64,000 nt of DNA from Pogonophryne albipinna (GCA_028583405.1 CM053253.1:14953112-15017111); one strand, 5' to 3'. Positions 19,900 to 30,286 are shown, numbered from the stretch's first letter. The notes: a model not told the origin generated them from the letters alone. Made by a program: numbers and translations.

Positions 19900-20403
19900 A
19901 TGGATGTTTACTAAACATTCCTGATTGTTGAATATAGTAGTTATACAATTCTGCATTGCCTTGGAGTCATAAGGTCACATAACATGGAAACTATAACAAA
20001 GAGTTTTTCAATAGATGAAACAGCAGATTTTTCTATTATCATATTCATTAAAAAAAGTACTAAAATCCAATGAAAATAGGTGTGTCCTACTTGTCGAGTG
20101 GTTACTAGTGCTAACCCTAACCCTACTTAACTGAATTTACACAACAATGTTCATGTAAAATGGGAAAAACTATAAGTTTGTCCTACTTTTCAAGCATAGA
20201 TATGCAATGATGCATGATGAATTTGTAAAACAGGATTTGTATGAAATCGAAATAGTACTAGAAACCAATAAAAAAGAGGAATAAGACAAACATCTAATTA
20301 AAAAAAGATGTGTGTTCTTCTTGTCAAGTGTAGTAACACAATGCTGCATTGATTTGCAGTCACTGGGTCCATGACTGTGAGTCTGTTAAATAAAGTCACT
20401 GTT
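19900..20403 (+). repeat. Degenerate tandem repeat, left flank of the transposon block
   Basis: A motif of the type GTCCTACTTGTCAAGTGTAG followed by ATGCATTGATTTG and GTCACTGGGTC recurs in diverged form around 19950, 20088, 20181 and 20313-20375. A further copy in the same orientation begins at 37990, beyond the inserted block. This suggests one ancestral array split by an insertion. Confidence 0.55.
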
Positions 20404-20790
20404 GGTACCAGTTTACAATAAGACTACCCTTATAAAGGGTTTACGAATAGATAAACAGGGCAACTGTGACCGGTTGCTTGCCAAATAGTGAGCCCACATT
20501 TATCTTTACTGCTAAGCCTTATATTGGCTACTTAGCTTACTTCGTCTTCTTCAACAGCCAGCTTCCTTGGTATCTGTTGTTCACTTAGTTGATTCCCCCC
20601 GTTCCATCTTGATGTTTCTTGGCATCTCTTATGACCATTTATGAATGAGTTACTAACATTTATAACTGCCAAAAGGGAGCCTTGTAAAGTGTAAAACACA
20701 TTCCCATTTATTAATTAGTTAAAACCATTTATAATTGGTAAAAGGGAGCCTTATTGTAAAGTGTGAAACACATCACCATCTATTGATGAG
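20404..20790 (+). repeat. Left inverted arm (terminal inverted repeat candidate)
   Basis: Matches the reverse complement of 37487-37900, including the shared segments TGGTATCTGTTGTTCAC, CATCTTGATGTTTCTTGGC and GGGAGCCTTGTAAAGTGT. The terminus GGTACCAGTTTACAATAAG resembles the ends of a common fish interspersed repeat. An 18-bp piece at 20477-20494 is in the opposite orientation relative to the other arm. Confidence 0.75.
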
Positions 20791-20929
20791 TCACTAACAT
20801 TTATAACTACTGAAAGGGTGCGTTTTTAAAAAAGTGTAATAAACATGTCCATTTATTAATGAGTTATAACATTCACGCTGACCTAATTCACATTTTTCAC
20901 ACAACATGCAAAGTACAACACACTCTCAC

Positions 20930-21290
20930 TCCCTAAACGTACAGGAGCGATGCTTGGTCAGGGTCCCGTGGTGTGCAGTTGGGACGCGCCGAGGCAGGGC
21001 CGCCCCTCCCTACAGGCCAATCACGCCACCTGCAGGGGGCCCCGCCCAGAGGGCCTCAGCTGCTGTGCGCAGTTCTCCGCTCAGTTCTCCGCATACCGCG
21101 AGAGTGAGAGGTGACAAGGGGAGCACGTCTGTAATCCGACACCGTTGCAATGAATCGACATCTGACCAATCACGGCTTTGATACGGCCACTAGTGCAGGT
21201 GAAGAGATGTCGGTGAAAAGACAGTTTCAGTCCGAGAGGGAAGAAAACAAAACATGAAGAAACTAGAGCATCACTCGAAGGTGGGTTATT
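20930..21290 (+). promoter_or_regulatory. CpG-rich promoter-like patch just inside the left arm
   Basis: GC/CpG-rich sequence with two CCAAT boxes (GGCCAATCACG near 21015 and GACCAATCACGG near 21163). It is followed by a short ATG frame at 21208 (MSVKRQFQSEREENKT, then stop) and by CACTCGAAG at 21273-21281 followed by GTGGGT, which looks like a splice donor. It could be the promoter and first exon of a transposon gene. No protein family is recognised. Confidence 0.3.
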
Positions 21291-21706
21291 GTATGAGTCA
21301 AATGTACAACTTGCGAATGTTGTACAAGTCAAATTGCCAAAACATCAGCTGCAATTCAGGACATGAAGAAGGCAGTCTCTGCATAGCATATGGGCTAATG
21401 GAGATGCAGTTATTTCCAGCATTCTTTATTTACCATTCATTCAATATGTGATGCCTTTTATCTGCTAATGTACAGGAGGAAGAGTCATAAACTGTCTGTC
21501 TAGTTGGCTTACATAACAGTTAAAGTTTACAGCCTAAAAAACATGGAGCATTTTTTCCCCTTTTATTCATTTTTATGGCAATTTGCACATTTCATGGTGA
21601 TGCTCAGCCTCTCCCCTTAGGCACATTTACCATTTACCTCACTGTATGAAAAAGTAACTGTGTTGATAATAATAATAAATAGGAATTATATTGCAAAGTA
21701 GCCTAC

Positions 21707-21917
21707 TGTAGAGCCGATGAATGAGAGTCGGAGGCGGTGTGTTCATTATGGAACTCCACACTTTATTATACATTGAATCACAAGACTGGAATACACTTGT
21801 TGCTACTGCATGTCATGCTAGCCTGAATTCATCTAACTTCCGGTGTCCCACTCTAACGGGTCCGTGTTGCAACACAAGCCTGTAGGTGAATTATGTCCAA
21901 TAACGTGTCACCACACA
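21707..21917 (-). repeat. 3' LTR of the Ty3/gypsy fragment
   Basis: About 211 bp from TGTGTGG (minus strand, at 21917) to CTACA (at 21707), with TG...CA ends. An AATAAA signal lies on the minus strand at 21762-21767. It sits just after the polypurine tract, as expected for a 3' LTR. The partner LTR is absent, so the right boundary is inferred. Confidence 0.7.
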
Positions 21918-21931
21918 AGCCCCCCCAGAAT

Positions 21932-23291
21932 TCACACATAAACAAAATCAGCGTGGCGGGGAGGAACGACACGCCGACCCCCACGACTCCTGAGCACAGG
22001 AGTCGGAAAAGTGACTTCTGCCTGTGCGGCCCCCGGAAGGGGAGGGACCGGAACAACAGGTCTTAAATCCGTGACAGGGGTCGAGGCCGGAGGGCGGCCC
22101 CGTCGCGGAGGTCGAGCCAGCACAACCGGCTGGTCCAAGTCCAGGTGAGCAGCCTTCACCCGGTCCACCGAGACGTGCTCGGCCTTGCCACCCAGGTCGA
22201 CCACCAGGTGCTTGTCCCCGTGCTCCAAGACCCGGAAAGGCCCATCGTAAGGGGGCTGCAGGGGGCCTCTGTGCGCATCGTGCCGGATGAACACGTGCCC
22301 TGCCGAGCGGAGCTCTGCGGGAACCCGGGACACCTGAGTACCATGCTGAGTAGTAGGGATCGGAGCAAAGGCCTCAGCGGCGTCCTGCAGGAAAGCCCGC
22401 TGGGCCGACGCCGACCAAGGAGCCGATGCGTTAGGGAGGAAATCCCCAGGAACCCTCAGCGGCTGACCGTATACCATCTCAGCCGTATAGCACTGCAGGT
22501 CTTCTTTAGGCGCAGTCCTCAGGCCCAGCATCACCCAGGGCAGCTTGTCGACCCAATTCCCGTCCGTAAGGCCGGCCTTGAGGGCCGCCTTCATGGAGCG
22601 ATGGAAGCGCTCGCAGAGGCCGTTAGCCTGAGGGTGGTAAGCGGTAGTCCTGTGCAGCTTAACCCCCAGACCACTCGCCACGGCGTTCCAGAGCTCGGAC
22701 GTGAACTGTGAGCGTCTGTCCGAGGAAATGTCTGACGGGGTGCCAAAACGACACACCCACGTCGCAATGAAAGCTCGGGCAATGTCTGCGGCTGACGTTG
22801 ACACGAGAGGAACCACCTCCGGCCAACGGGTCGTCCTGTCCACCATGGTGAGGAGGTAGGAAAAACCTTGAGTCAAACCTCCTCTCAGGCACCAGGAAAC
22901 GCTCCAAAGCGGCCTTCGTGTGGTGGTGCACCTTAGCGCGCTGACAAGCCACGCACTCACCAGCCCAAGTCCTCACGTCCTTTTTCAGCTCATGCCAGAC
23001 GAACTTCGCGGCCACCAAGCGCACCGAAGGCTTAACGCCGGGGTGTGACAGGCCGTGCACTGTCTCGAACACAGAGCGCCTCCAGCTGGCGGAAACGACT
23101 GGCCGCGACAGGCCCGTGGAAACGTCACACAGGAGGGTAACGCCCGCGTCGCCGAACACCACGTCCTCCAAGCGCAGCCCCGCGCCCTCCACCTTCAGAG
23201 CCTGGACGCCGGGGTCTGTGACCTGGTCCGCCGCCATGCGAGTATAGTCCAGGCCAACTGGACGGCTCCGATGACGACTCTGGAGAGGCAA
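21932..23291 (-). pseudogene. Ty3/gypsy pol remnant: H2C2 zinc finger and integrase
   Basis: The upstream frame (23291-about 22880) carries the HHCC zinc-binding module: HGLSHPGVKPSVRLV, then CVACQRAK. The downstream frame (about 22877-21932) carries the integrase core with TMVDRTTRWPE, SSDRRSQFTSELW (second catalytic Asp), HPQANGLCERFHR (catalytic Glu) and a GPY/F module (PPYDGPFRVL), with a Pro/Arg-rich tail. The frames join through a deletion near 22867-22878 that shifts the frame and removes the segment normally holding the first catalytic Asp. SDR-R replaces the usual SDRG. Enzyme activity is therefore lost. Confidence 0.88.
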
Positions 23292-23310
23292 TCTGTCACC
23301 AGATTCGACT

Positions 23311-23976
23311 TGTTCTATTATTCAAAACCATTCTATTTATTCTAACGTAAATTACATGCCAGTGTTTTATCTTTGTATTACTTATATGTTTATACTTTAT
23401 TTGCTATGAGTTATGTCTGAAGCAAATTATGTTTCTGAAGATGTGTAGTCAATTCCACCCTTCAATGTAACATAAATGTGAACTCTCATTACAGGAACAA
23501 TACCGGAAACAGACGTAGGAAAGATCCTCAGCTCGCTGATTGGATGTTTTAGCCGCAATGCACGTTTTTAAAGATATTACTGATTTTCTTTGAATATAAG
23601 AATGTAAATACTGAGTTGAGAGAATAGTCAGGGGATTTGGGTGATGGGAGACACATCTATGGAATCACAATTTCAATAGCTTACCATTAAATGACGGATA
23701 TACCTTTCTGTCTGTGATGTTTTACAATTCAGATATTAATGTGTAGTAAAACATGAGAAATAGTATAGCATTATCCTGTACAATTATGTAAAAACATGAA
23801 TAAAACAAAAATATCTTCAGATGTTATACATACACAAGTGTCCTACACTAATAATACAAAGTTATTATTAGTATGCTCTGTGTGTACCTTGTGTGCACCG
23901 CCTAGTGGTTAAAGTACGTTATTGAATTATTTTTGTTGAATAATGTTATTTGAAGAAAAAAATACATGTATGTAGT
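23311..23976. other. AT-rich spacer between nested elements
   Basis: No coding similarity. A TCATTACAG/GAAC splice-acceptor-like site near 23490-23495 precedes a short GC-balanced stretch, possibly a remnant exon of the host transposon. Otherwise featureless. Confidence 0.35.
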
Positions 23977-25454
23977 GTTATGAAACAAGACACAGGACGC
24001 AGGACCCAAAAGCAGGACTCAAAGACAGTTGTCCAAAAGTAGAATGTTCTTTAATAACAAAAACTAAATCGCACTTTCAAAAAATAGAAAGTAGGTAAAT
24101 AGCCAAAACGAAGTTGTACAGCAACACAAAAACTCACTTGGCAAAAGGTCTAAATCTCAAGGTAGGTATCAGGAGTCAAAAAGGCCCAGGTGCTCACGAC
24201 ATGAAACATAACAAACTGACAAAGGAACAAAGAAACACCAGGGCCCTTTCTCATTTCATAAAATCCCCCTCCTCGACTCCTCGACTCCTCGGAATGAATT
24301 TTAGCGCGCCATGTTGAAGGACATCTCATTTCTCTAAATGAACTTCGAGGACCGAGGATCGAGCGTCGGGCGTCGAGGAGGCTCTCTGGAGGAGCTATAA
24401 CCGAGGATACACTGATGGGTCCTCCACGGCTCCTTCGTGGATGCATTTCCGGGAACAGAGATGTTTCAAAGAGTCGTGACGCACGGCCGGACTTATCTCA
24501 GCCAATGACAGCTCTGTATGCATCCCCTGGATATTATTTTATTAACTGCTCTCATCCCGACGCCATGTTTACAGTGAGAACAGCTGTGAGGTCTGTGCAG
24601 AAAGCAGAGCAGTGTGTAAAATATATATCACTCAGTATAACAGGCCTACATTACTCTCTGTATTTGCTGTAGTTTAGTAGATATCTACAAACAAAGAGTC
24701 GATATTTTTCTAAAACCATTTAGTGCTTCACATAATAAAATACACAACGGCTGTAGCCTGATTATATGCTTTAGGAGCTGTAGGTGTGTGTGTTGTACAG
24801 TGCGTAGACGCAGCGGACAGACAGGTCTCAGTTTGGTGTCCTCTGCTTACTTTTAATACTTGTAAATAAAACTTTTGGCCCGTAATTTATTTTCCTCATT
24901 GTAGCGACCAGAGAGGGGAGGGGGGGGGGGGGGTATATCCAGTCTCTGATAGTGTTACGTTATTATGAGAGTGCTCCGTTTGATTCTGAAATGGTATATA
25001 TTTATATAAATATATATATGTGTTTGTGTGTGTGTCCGTATCTGTAGCCTGTTATTGTCTCATTATACCGCACTGTGAATGAATTAAAAGTAAATATATA
25101 AGTCGTCATGAACACATCTGTCCATCAGACAGAGGGCTGCTGTGCCTCCTGTCATCATTAATGGACGTCTCTTTAAAATGACCGCTCAGAGGAGAGGAGT
25201 TCTCATTTCTCTAACCGCCTGCTGCTTCCCCTCCTCTCTCCTCGGCTCCCCTCCTCGACTCCTCCGTTCGCATCTCCTGTGGGCGGGACTAAGTCTCGAG
25301 GAGGGGAGTCGAGGAGGGGACTTAGAGAAATGAGAAAGGGCCCAGGGCTATATATAGGTGAGGGGGATGGGCACAGGTGAAAACAATCAGGGCAGGGCCA
25401 AGCAATCTCACGGGCGGGAAACACACAAAGGCAGGAAATGTGGGATCTGGAATG
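23977..25454 (-). mobile_element. LTR-like interspersed repeat, interrupted
   Basis: On the minus strand it ends in CTTTTGGGTCCTGCGTCCTG and CATAACA after an ATTAAAG signal, and its other half (25341-25454) carries ACAGGTGAAAACAATCAGGG on the plus strand. Both halves look like one fish repeat split by the TIR element at 24244-25340. The right edge abuts the broken RT of the DIRS element at about 25455. LTR or retroposon 3' end cannot be distinguished here. Confidence 0.5.
24244..25340. mobile_element. ~1.1-kb TIR DNA element nested in the repeat
   Basis: The ends are inverted: CCCTTTCTCATTTC at the left and its complement at the right, followed inwards by imperfectly matching CCTCCTCGACTCC stretches. 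CCAGGG lies just outside both ends (24238-24243 and 25342-25347), a candidate target-site duplication with one extra C on the right. There is no transposase, so it is a non-autonomous element. Internal sequence includes a G tract near 24917-24933 and AT-rich DNA. Confidence 0.7.
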
Positions 25455-25815
25455 GAGTCCGAATGGAACACCCTGAACTGGAAATGACGGCCTCTGAATG
25501 CAAAGCGAAGAAACTGCCTGTGATGAGGCACAATAGGCACATGAAAATAAGCATCCTTCAAGTCGACGGACGTGAACCATTCCCCCCTGGCCACGGTACG
25601 AAGAACGTCCGCTATGCTCAGCACATGGAAAGGTAAAATCTTTAGGAACGTGTTGAGTCCCCTCAGATCGAGCATTGGGCGAAGTCCACTGCCTTTCTTC
25701 CTTACCAGGAAGTAGGTCGAGTAGACCACAGGTCCACAGGCTCGATTGAACCCTTGGCAAGGAGGACTGACAGCTCCTGGATTAGGGCGATTTCTTTTGC
25801 CAGGTCGCTTATGGT
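25455..25815 (-). pseudogene. DIRS RT N-terminal fragment
   Basis: Minus-strand translation shows GSGLRPMLDLRGLN and FTSVDLKDAYFHV, then FLRFAFRGRHFQFRV, the typical first blocks of DIRS-family reverse transcriptase. A one-base loss near 25460 shifts into a PFGL-like frame, and similarity then ends. The catalytic YxDD block lies beyond the break and is absent. An upstream stretch (about 25760-25815) in another frame resembles the linker between gag and RT. Confidence 0.8.
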
Positions 25816-25961
25816 GGTCATCTTGACCCGGCTGAAGACTGGGGGCCAGCGTCGGAACTGAAGCTTGTACCCTTGGGTTAGGTGGAAACCACCCAGGGGT
25901 CTGAAGCTTGAGCTACCCGGTAGTTGAGCTGCTGCTGGGAGAGATAACCAACAGCCGGCCC

Positions 25962-27226
25962 TCAGTACCTTGCCCCCCGGCCTCTGGCTCTGGGGGGGCG
26001 ACGGTTAGGCACCGGATACCGAGGCTGCCTTGGGGGCGAGTTAACAGGACTGTAGCGGGCCAGCCCCCTCGTGGGGCGCTGAGGCCCATGGCGGGCACAG
26101 GGGTGAGCCGGTGGACGGAGAGTCCTACATGTCTCTGATAAGGGTGACTGTGTCAGCCAAACCTGGCGACGAGTCTGGACGAGAGTGGACATCAGGCGCC
26201 CAAGCTCTCTAGACATCAGAGCGAACGCCTGTAATGAGGCGTCACTGAGGCTGGTAGAGGAAGCGCTAAGAGCATCCTGCAGCGGGGAAGCTGAGAGGGC
26301 GAGCATGAGTTGAGAGAGGGAATTGCCTATACGGCCCATGCGCGCCGCTGCATCGTAAGCCTTAGTGAGCAGGTCATCAGTGACCCGACATTGGAGTCGA
26401 GGGCACCTGGCCTCCGACCTCAGAGCTTCGTCGGGGGAAACTATGAGGGAAGCAATGGTAGGCTCAACAGCCGGCGTGTGGTCAAGGCCAACTCTTGCCG
26501 CATCCTGCATGGCTGCCAGGGCTCGGCCATCGGACGTAAGACTGTAAAGAGCCTTAGTGTCCTCCAGCATGCATGTAACTCCCTCAGATACTCACAAGAG
26601 GGAGGAACAGTAAAGGTTGCGAAGAGTGCGCCTAAAGAACACACTGGCAGGCGCTGTTACGGGCTGCTGCGCATCCAGCTGCTGGTGAGCCAGTGCCCTG
26701 CGAATGATGGTACCCATGGAGCCGTCATCTGCCTCCTCCGAGGGACCATGAGCTGAGGTACAGGAGCCAGGCCCAGAAGCATGGGATGGGCTCTCCCCGT
26801 CATACTCATCAAATTGAGTGGCTGAAGCTGCCATCGAGAACACATCGTCATCTAGAACCAGCTCAGCCACGGGTGGGCAGCGGCGTGCTCTGCACGGGCA
26901 CCAGAATGGAGAGCCAAGAGGAGTGACTTCATCTGGGCTAGCTCAGTAGTGAGTAGGTCCACCCTGGAGGACAGCCTATCAGGCTTAGTCCTCTTCTTGG
27001 GCGGTGCACCCGCAGCCTCTGCGGCCCAACGCCTAGGATGGGTAGGTTGGGCTGTGCAGAGTCGACTGTGCAGGGGGAAGGCCACCCTCAGTCAGTAGTT
27101 CAACCTCGGCTAGTCTAGCGGCTCCTACCGCACGAGGCATGATGGTGCAATTCATGCACGGGTCCTCCGAAAGGCCCTCCCTCAGATGCTCGAGGCCAAG
27201 ACAAGAGGGGCAAAGGTCATGGCCAT
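25962..27226 (-). pseudogene. DIRS gag-like region, multiply frameshifted
   Basis: On the minus strand it starts with a CPSCLGLEH motif and a CMNCTIMP motif (27130-27226), a Cys-containing module that recurs in element B as FECLGPDHAE. Next come a basic/Pro segment, an acidic segment (about 26870-26640) and a long Ala/Leu/Ser-rich helical segment (about 26570-26150) ending in an Arg/Pro-rich tail (RRPPRARGRG). At least three frame changes and an in-frame stop before the Cys module make it non-functional. The role in the family is presumed RNA/particle binding. Confidence 0.65.
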
Positions 27227-27789
27227 CCTCTGGTTAAAGAGGAGCCATACAGGTGTTAGAGCCGTTAGACCTAGCGATAGCTAGAGCACTCAGCTGACTG
27301 TAAATAACTGGGCCAGGAAACAAATATGCAGTGGAGGGGAGTGAGCACAATAGTACTTAGCTTGAGCGTGAGCACTCTGCTAATTGGGGTGAGAACAATG
27401 AAGTCAGTTAATGGTTTTATGCCGTGAGAGGAGAGCGAGAATACTCTCTCCACTAGCGCCGTAGCAAGTTAGCCTAAGCGAGAGCACTCTGCTAACTGAA
27501 GGATGGAACGGGCATTAAACCAACTGTGTGCAGTGAGAGGGGAGCGGAAACACTCTCTTCACTAGCGCTGTAGCAAGTTAACTTTGAGCGAGAGCACTCA
27601 GTTAACTGGAGGATGGAACAGGAACCAACTGTGAGCAGGGAGAGGGGAGCGGAAACGCTCTTCACTAGCGCTGTAGTAAGTTAACTTTGAGTGACAGCAC
27701 TCAGTTAACTGGAGGATGGAACAGGAACCAACTGTGAGCAGAGAGAGGGGAGCGGAAACACTCTCTTCACTAGCGCTGTAGCAAGTTAA

Positions 27790-28226
27790 AGTGGACCTAT
27801 CATGCTATATTTGAATAATATAGTGTAGGACCATACCTATATAAGGCATATTTATACTTTTTATTTTTCAAAATACCAAACAAATCATGCTGATGGGCAG
27901 ATTCTGTGAGAACATCACCATCTACAGGCCTGGCATATGTACTACAGCGTCTCCAGCGCTTTCGAACGGCAATGTCCGTGGCTGTCTCCTCCTGATTGGT
28001 GGAGTTGGCCCAATAGCCGTAGTGCCACTTCTGTGACGTCATAGAAGTGTTCAAATCTGGATCAGTCTGTATCAGATCCGTTGCAGCCCCTTTTTAAGGG
28101 ATTTGGGTATAGAGGAAAATAGAGAGGGTTGTGTTTTCTGACACTAGGTGAGTTCCCTGGAACACCGGGGACACATATTCATGCATAAAAGACGTACAAA
28201 AGTGCATTTTGCATGATAGCTCACCT
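27790..28226. mobile_element. piggyBac-like non-autonomous element (437 bp)
   Basis: The insert is bounded by TTAA on both sides (27786-27789 and 28227-28230). Its ends are imperfect inverted repeats: AGTGGACCTATCATGC and the complement AGGTGAGCTATCATGC, 13 of 16 matching. The empty site, GCAAG-TTAA-CTTTGAGCG, is preserved in neighbouring minisatellite units, so the target duplication is directly visible. No transposase is present. TTAA specificity is the hallmark of piggyBac elements; Kolobok elements also use TTAA. Confidence 0.85.
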
Positions 28227-28476
28227 TTAACTTTGAGCGAGAGCACTCAGTTAACTGGAGGATGGAACAGGAACCAACTGTGTGCAGGGAGAGGGGAGCG
28301 GAAACACTCTCTTCACTAGCGCTGTAGCAAGTTAACTTTGAGCGAGAGCACTCAGTTAACTGGAGGGTGGAACAGGAACCAACTGTGTGCATGGAGAGGA
28401 GAGCGGAAACACTCTCTTCACTAGCGCTGTAGCAAGTTAACTTTGAGCGAGAGCACTCAGTTAACTGGAGGATGGA

Positions 28477-28683
28477 TGCACTTTATATGTCGTTGCCACT
28501 CCTTGCATATCATGTATTTTGGTTTTTTACCATGTTTGTAAAATGTAATTTCCTTAAATGTTTTATGTGAGGGAATGGAAAGTAGCTCAAAGCTAAATCT
28601 GGCACTGTTACGCTTGACATATTTAAATGTCTTAAGTGTTCATTACAGTGCATGTCCCTGTCAAATAAACGATTAAATAAAAT
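28477..28683 (+). mobile_element. 5'-truncated LINE 3' tail in the minisatellite
   Basis: About 207 bp interrupts a unit between GGAGGATGGA and CCAATTGTG. It ends in CATGTCCCTGTCAAATAAAC plus ATTAAATAAAATAA, a typical LINE 3' end with a simple A-rich tail. A few target bases are missing and no clear target duplication is seen. Confidence 0.65.
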
Positions 28684-29390
28684 AACCAATTGTGCGCCGT
28701 GAGAGGGGAGCGAAGACACTCTCCTCACTAGCGCTGTAGCAAGTTAGCTTTGAGCGAGAGCACTCAGCTAACTGGGGATAGAACAGGAACGAATTGTGAG
28801 CTGTGAGAGGGGAGCGGAGACACTCTCTTCACTAGCGCTGTAGCAAGTTAGCTTTGAGCGAGAGCACTCTGCTAACTGGGGATAGAACAGGAACTAATTG
28901 TGAGCTGTGAGAGGGGGAGCGAAGACACTCTCCTCACTAGCGCCATAACAGTTAGCTTGAGCGAGAACACTCAGCTAACTGGACGATAGAACAGGTAAGG
29001 AAACAAATGTATGCGGTGAGAGGGGGGCGGAGACGCTCCCTTCACTAGCGCCGTAACAGTTAGCTTGAACGAAAACATCAGCTAACTGGACAATAGAACA
29101 GGCAGTGAGCCAATGTATATAGTGAGAGGGGGGTGGAGACGCTCCCTTCACTAGCGCCGTAACAGTTAGCTTGAACGAAAACACTCAGCTAACTGGACGA
29201 TAAAACAGGCAAGGAACCAAATGTATGTAGTGAGAGGGGGGCGGAGACGCTCCCTTCACTAACGCCGTAACAGTTAGCTTGAACGAAAACACTCAGCTAA
29301 CTGGACGATAGAACAGGCAAGGAACCAAATGTATGTAGTGAGAGGGGGGCGGAGACGCTCCCTTCACTAGCCCAGTAACAAATTAGCGAG

Positions 29391-29863
29391 AGCCCCCGGC
29401 TAACTTGTAAACAGTTATCTCATTAGCTTGAGAATAGATAGCACAATCAGCGATAAATGGTAGCGATCTCACCGGCTGACGTGCAGGACCGTCCGCTCTT
29501 TACCGAGCGGTGAACACCGCAGTCCCCTCCCTTGGGAGGGCGGACAGCTAGCTCGTCGCAGCCTTTGGAGGGCGAGCGTTTTCCTAGCCCGCAGCTCCGA
29601 TCGAGACGATCACAAGGCTACAGGTAGCGATGAGCTAGAATCTTAATTTTCAATAAACTAGCTTGGCTTCTACTCAAAAAGTAGTAACCTGCACAGCGAG
29701 AAGATGAAAAAGAACTGAACTCGTTGACAACACCGGAACTTATGCCTTCCGGGGTCATACGAGGTCACACGTGACATTGTTGATATAAATATTCGACCTA
29801 CGCATGCGCGAGACGGAAGATATCCAGTGCTAAAGCACTTTCTATGAAATAGAACGAGAAGCA
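29391..29863 (-). promoter_or_regulatory. DIRS A leader/promoter region
   Basis: Between the minisatellite and the hAT remnant. The minus strand contains TATA-like ATATTTATATC (near 29785), palindromic CpG-rich stretches and CACGTGTGACC. I read this as the 5' end of DIRS element A, but its exact terminus is not resolved. Confidence 0.4.
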
Positions 29864-30286
29864 TGGCTGCAAGTGGGAGTGCAACTGCCGCTGCGCCTCG
29901 GCTTGTTGACAAAAAAGACGCCAGAAGCGAAATTTGGAAGTATATTAGCTATATCTCTGACAGTGAGGTTATCTATTTTTTGTCGGAGACCTCATTGTGT
30001 TGAATGTCATTTCTGTTGTTTAATATACAAATCTATTTTGACAAAAAAGTAGTTTGAGATTATGCTTATTTTTATTTAATACGAATTATTGTCATTTATT
30101 TTATTTATTGTTCTCATTGTTTAAACGTTTGTGTTATGGTTATGGTTCTGGTGTGAAATAAAGCACAATAATTACATTTAAGACTGTTTCCCTTTTTTTA
30201 AGAAAAGTATCGAAAAATAATCGGAATCGCAATTCTTGACTTGGTATCGGTATCGAAACCAAAATATGGTATCGTGACAACACTAG
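29864..30286 (+). mobile_element. hAT-like remnant (N-terminal exon fused to 3' end)
   Basis: Plus frame from 29864 reads MAASGSATAAAPRLVDKKD, then ARSEIWKYISYISDSE, resembling the start of BED-finger hAT transposases, and soon stops. The 3' part has an AATAAA signal (30160) and ends ...TATGGTATCGTGACAACACTAG-like sequence, the complement of a common fish transposon terminus. The transposase body is deleted and the 5' end is lost at the DIRS junction. Confidence 0.45.

Larger units (their letters stand above)
21707..23310 (-). mobile_element. 5'-truncated Ty3/gypsy retrotransposon (3' part of pol plus LTR)
   Basis: On the minus strand: pol zinc-binding and integrase domains, stop codon at 21932-21934, a G-rich polypurine tract (C7 at 20920-style on plus strand, positions 21920-21926), then an LTR beginning TGTGTGGTGACA. 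The gag, protease, RT and RNase H regions and the 5' LTR are missing; similarity stops abruptly near 23310 in unrelated AT-rich DNA. It is a dead fragment. Confidence 0.85.
27270..29390 (-). repeat. Minisatellite of ~105-bp units in the DIRS 5' leader
   Basis: About 13 clear and two degenerate units. The landmark ACTAGCG recurs at 27561, 27664, 27769, 28315, 28420, 28727, 28831, 28936, 29044, 29150, 29258 (variant) and 29366, spaced 103-108 bp where uninterrupted. Each unit has two inverted repeats: GTTAGCT...AGCTAAC around GAGCGAGAGCACTC, and a G-rich/C-rich pair (GTGAGAG...CTCTCcTCAC). It is interrupted by a TTAA-flanked MITE and by a LINE tail. Confidence 0.93.
25455..29830 (-). mobile_element. 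DIRS-type retrotransposon A (5' part only)
   Basis: On the minus strand: 5' leader with minisatellite, gag-like region, then the start of RT. RT similarity stops at about 25455 where another repeat begins, and no RNase H or tyrosine recombinase follows. The leader from about 29830 contains a TATA-like ATATTTATATC. The DIRS assignment rests on the RT motifs and on the gag zinc-like motifs shared with element B. Confidence 0.7.

Noticed and set aside
20110..20130. Telomere-like CTAACCCTAACCC
   Set aside because: Only about two units inside a degenerate repeat; expected by chance in a window of this size with simple sequence.
22145..22711. 188-residue plus frame
   Set aside because: Antisense shadow of the minus-strand gypsy integrase.
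27270..29390. CRISPR-like array
   Set aside because: Units are ~105 bp, similar along their whole length, with no unique spacers, inside a eukaryotic retrotransposon; it is a minisatellite.
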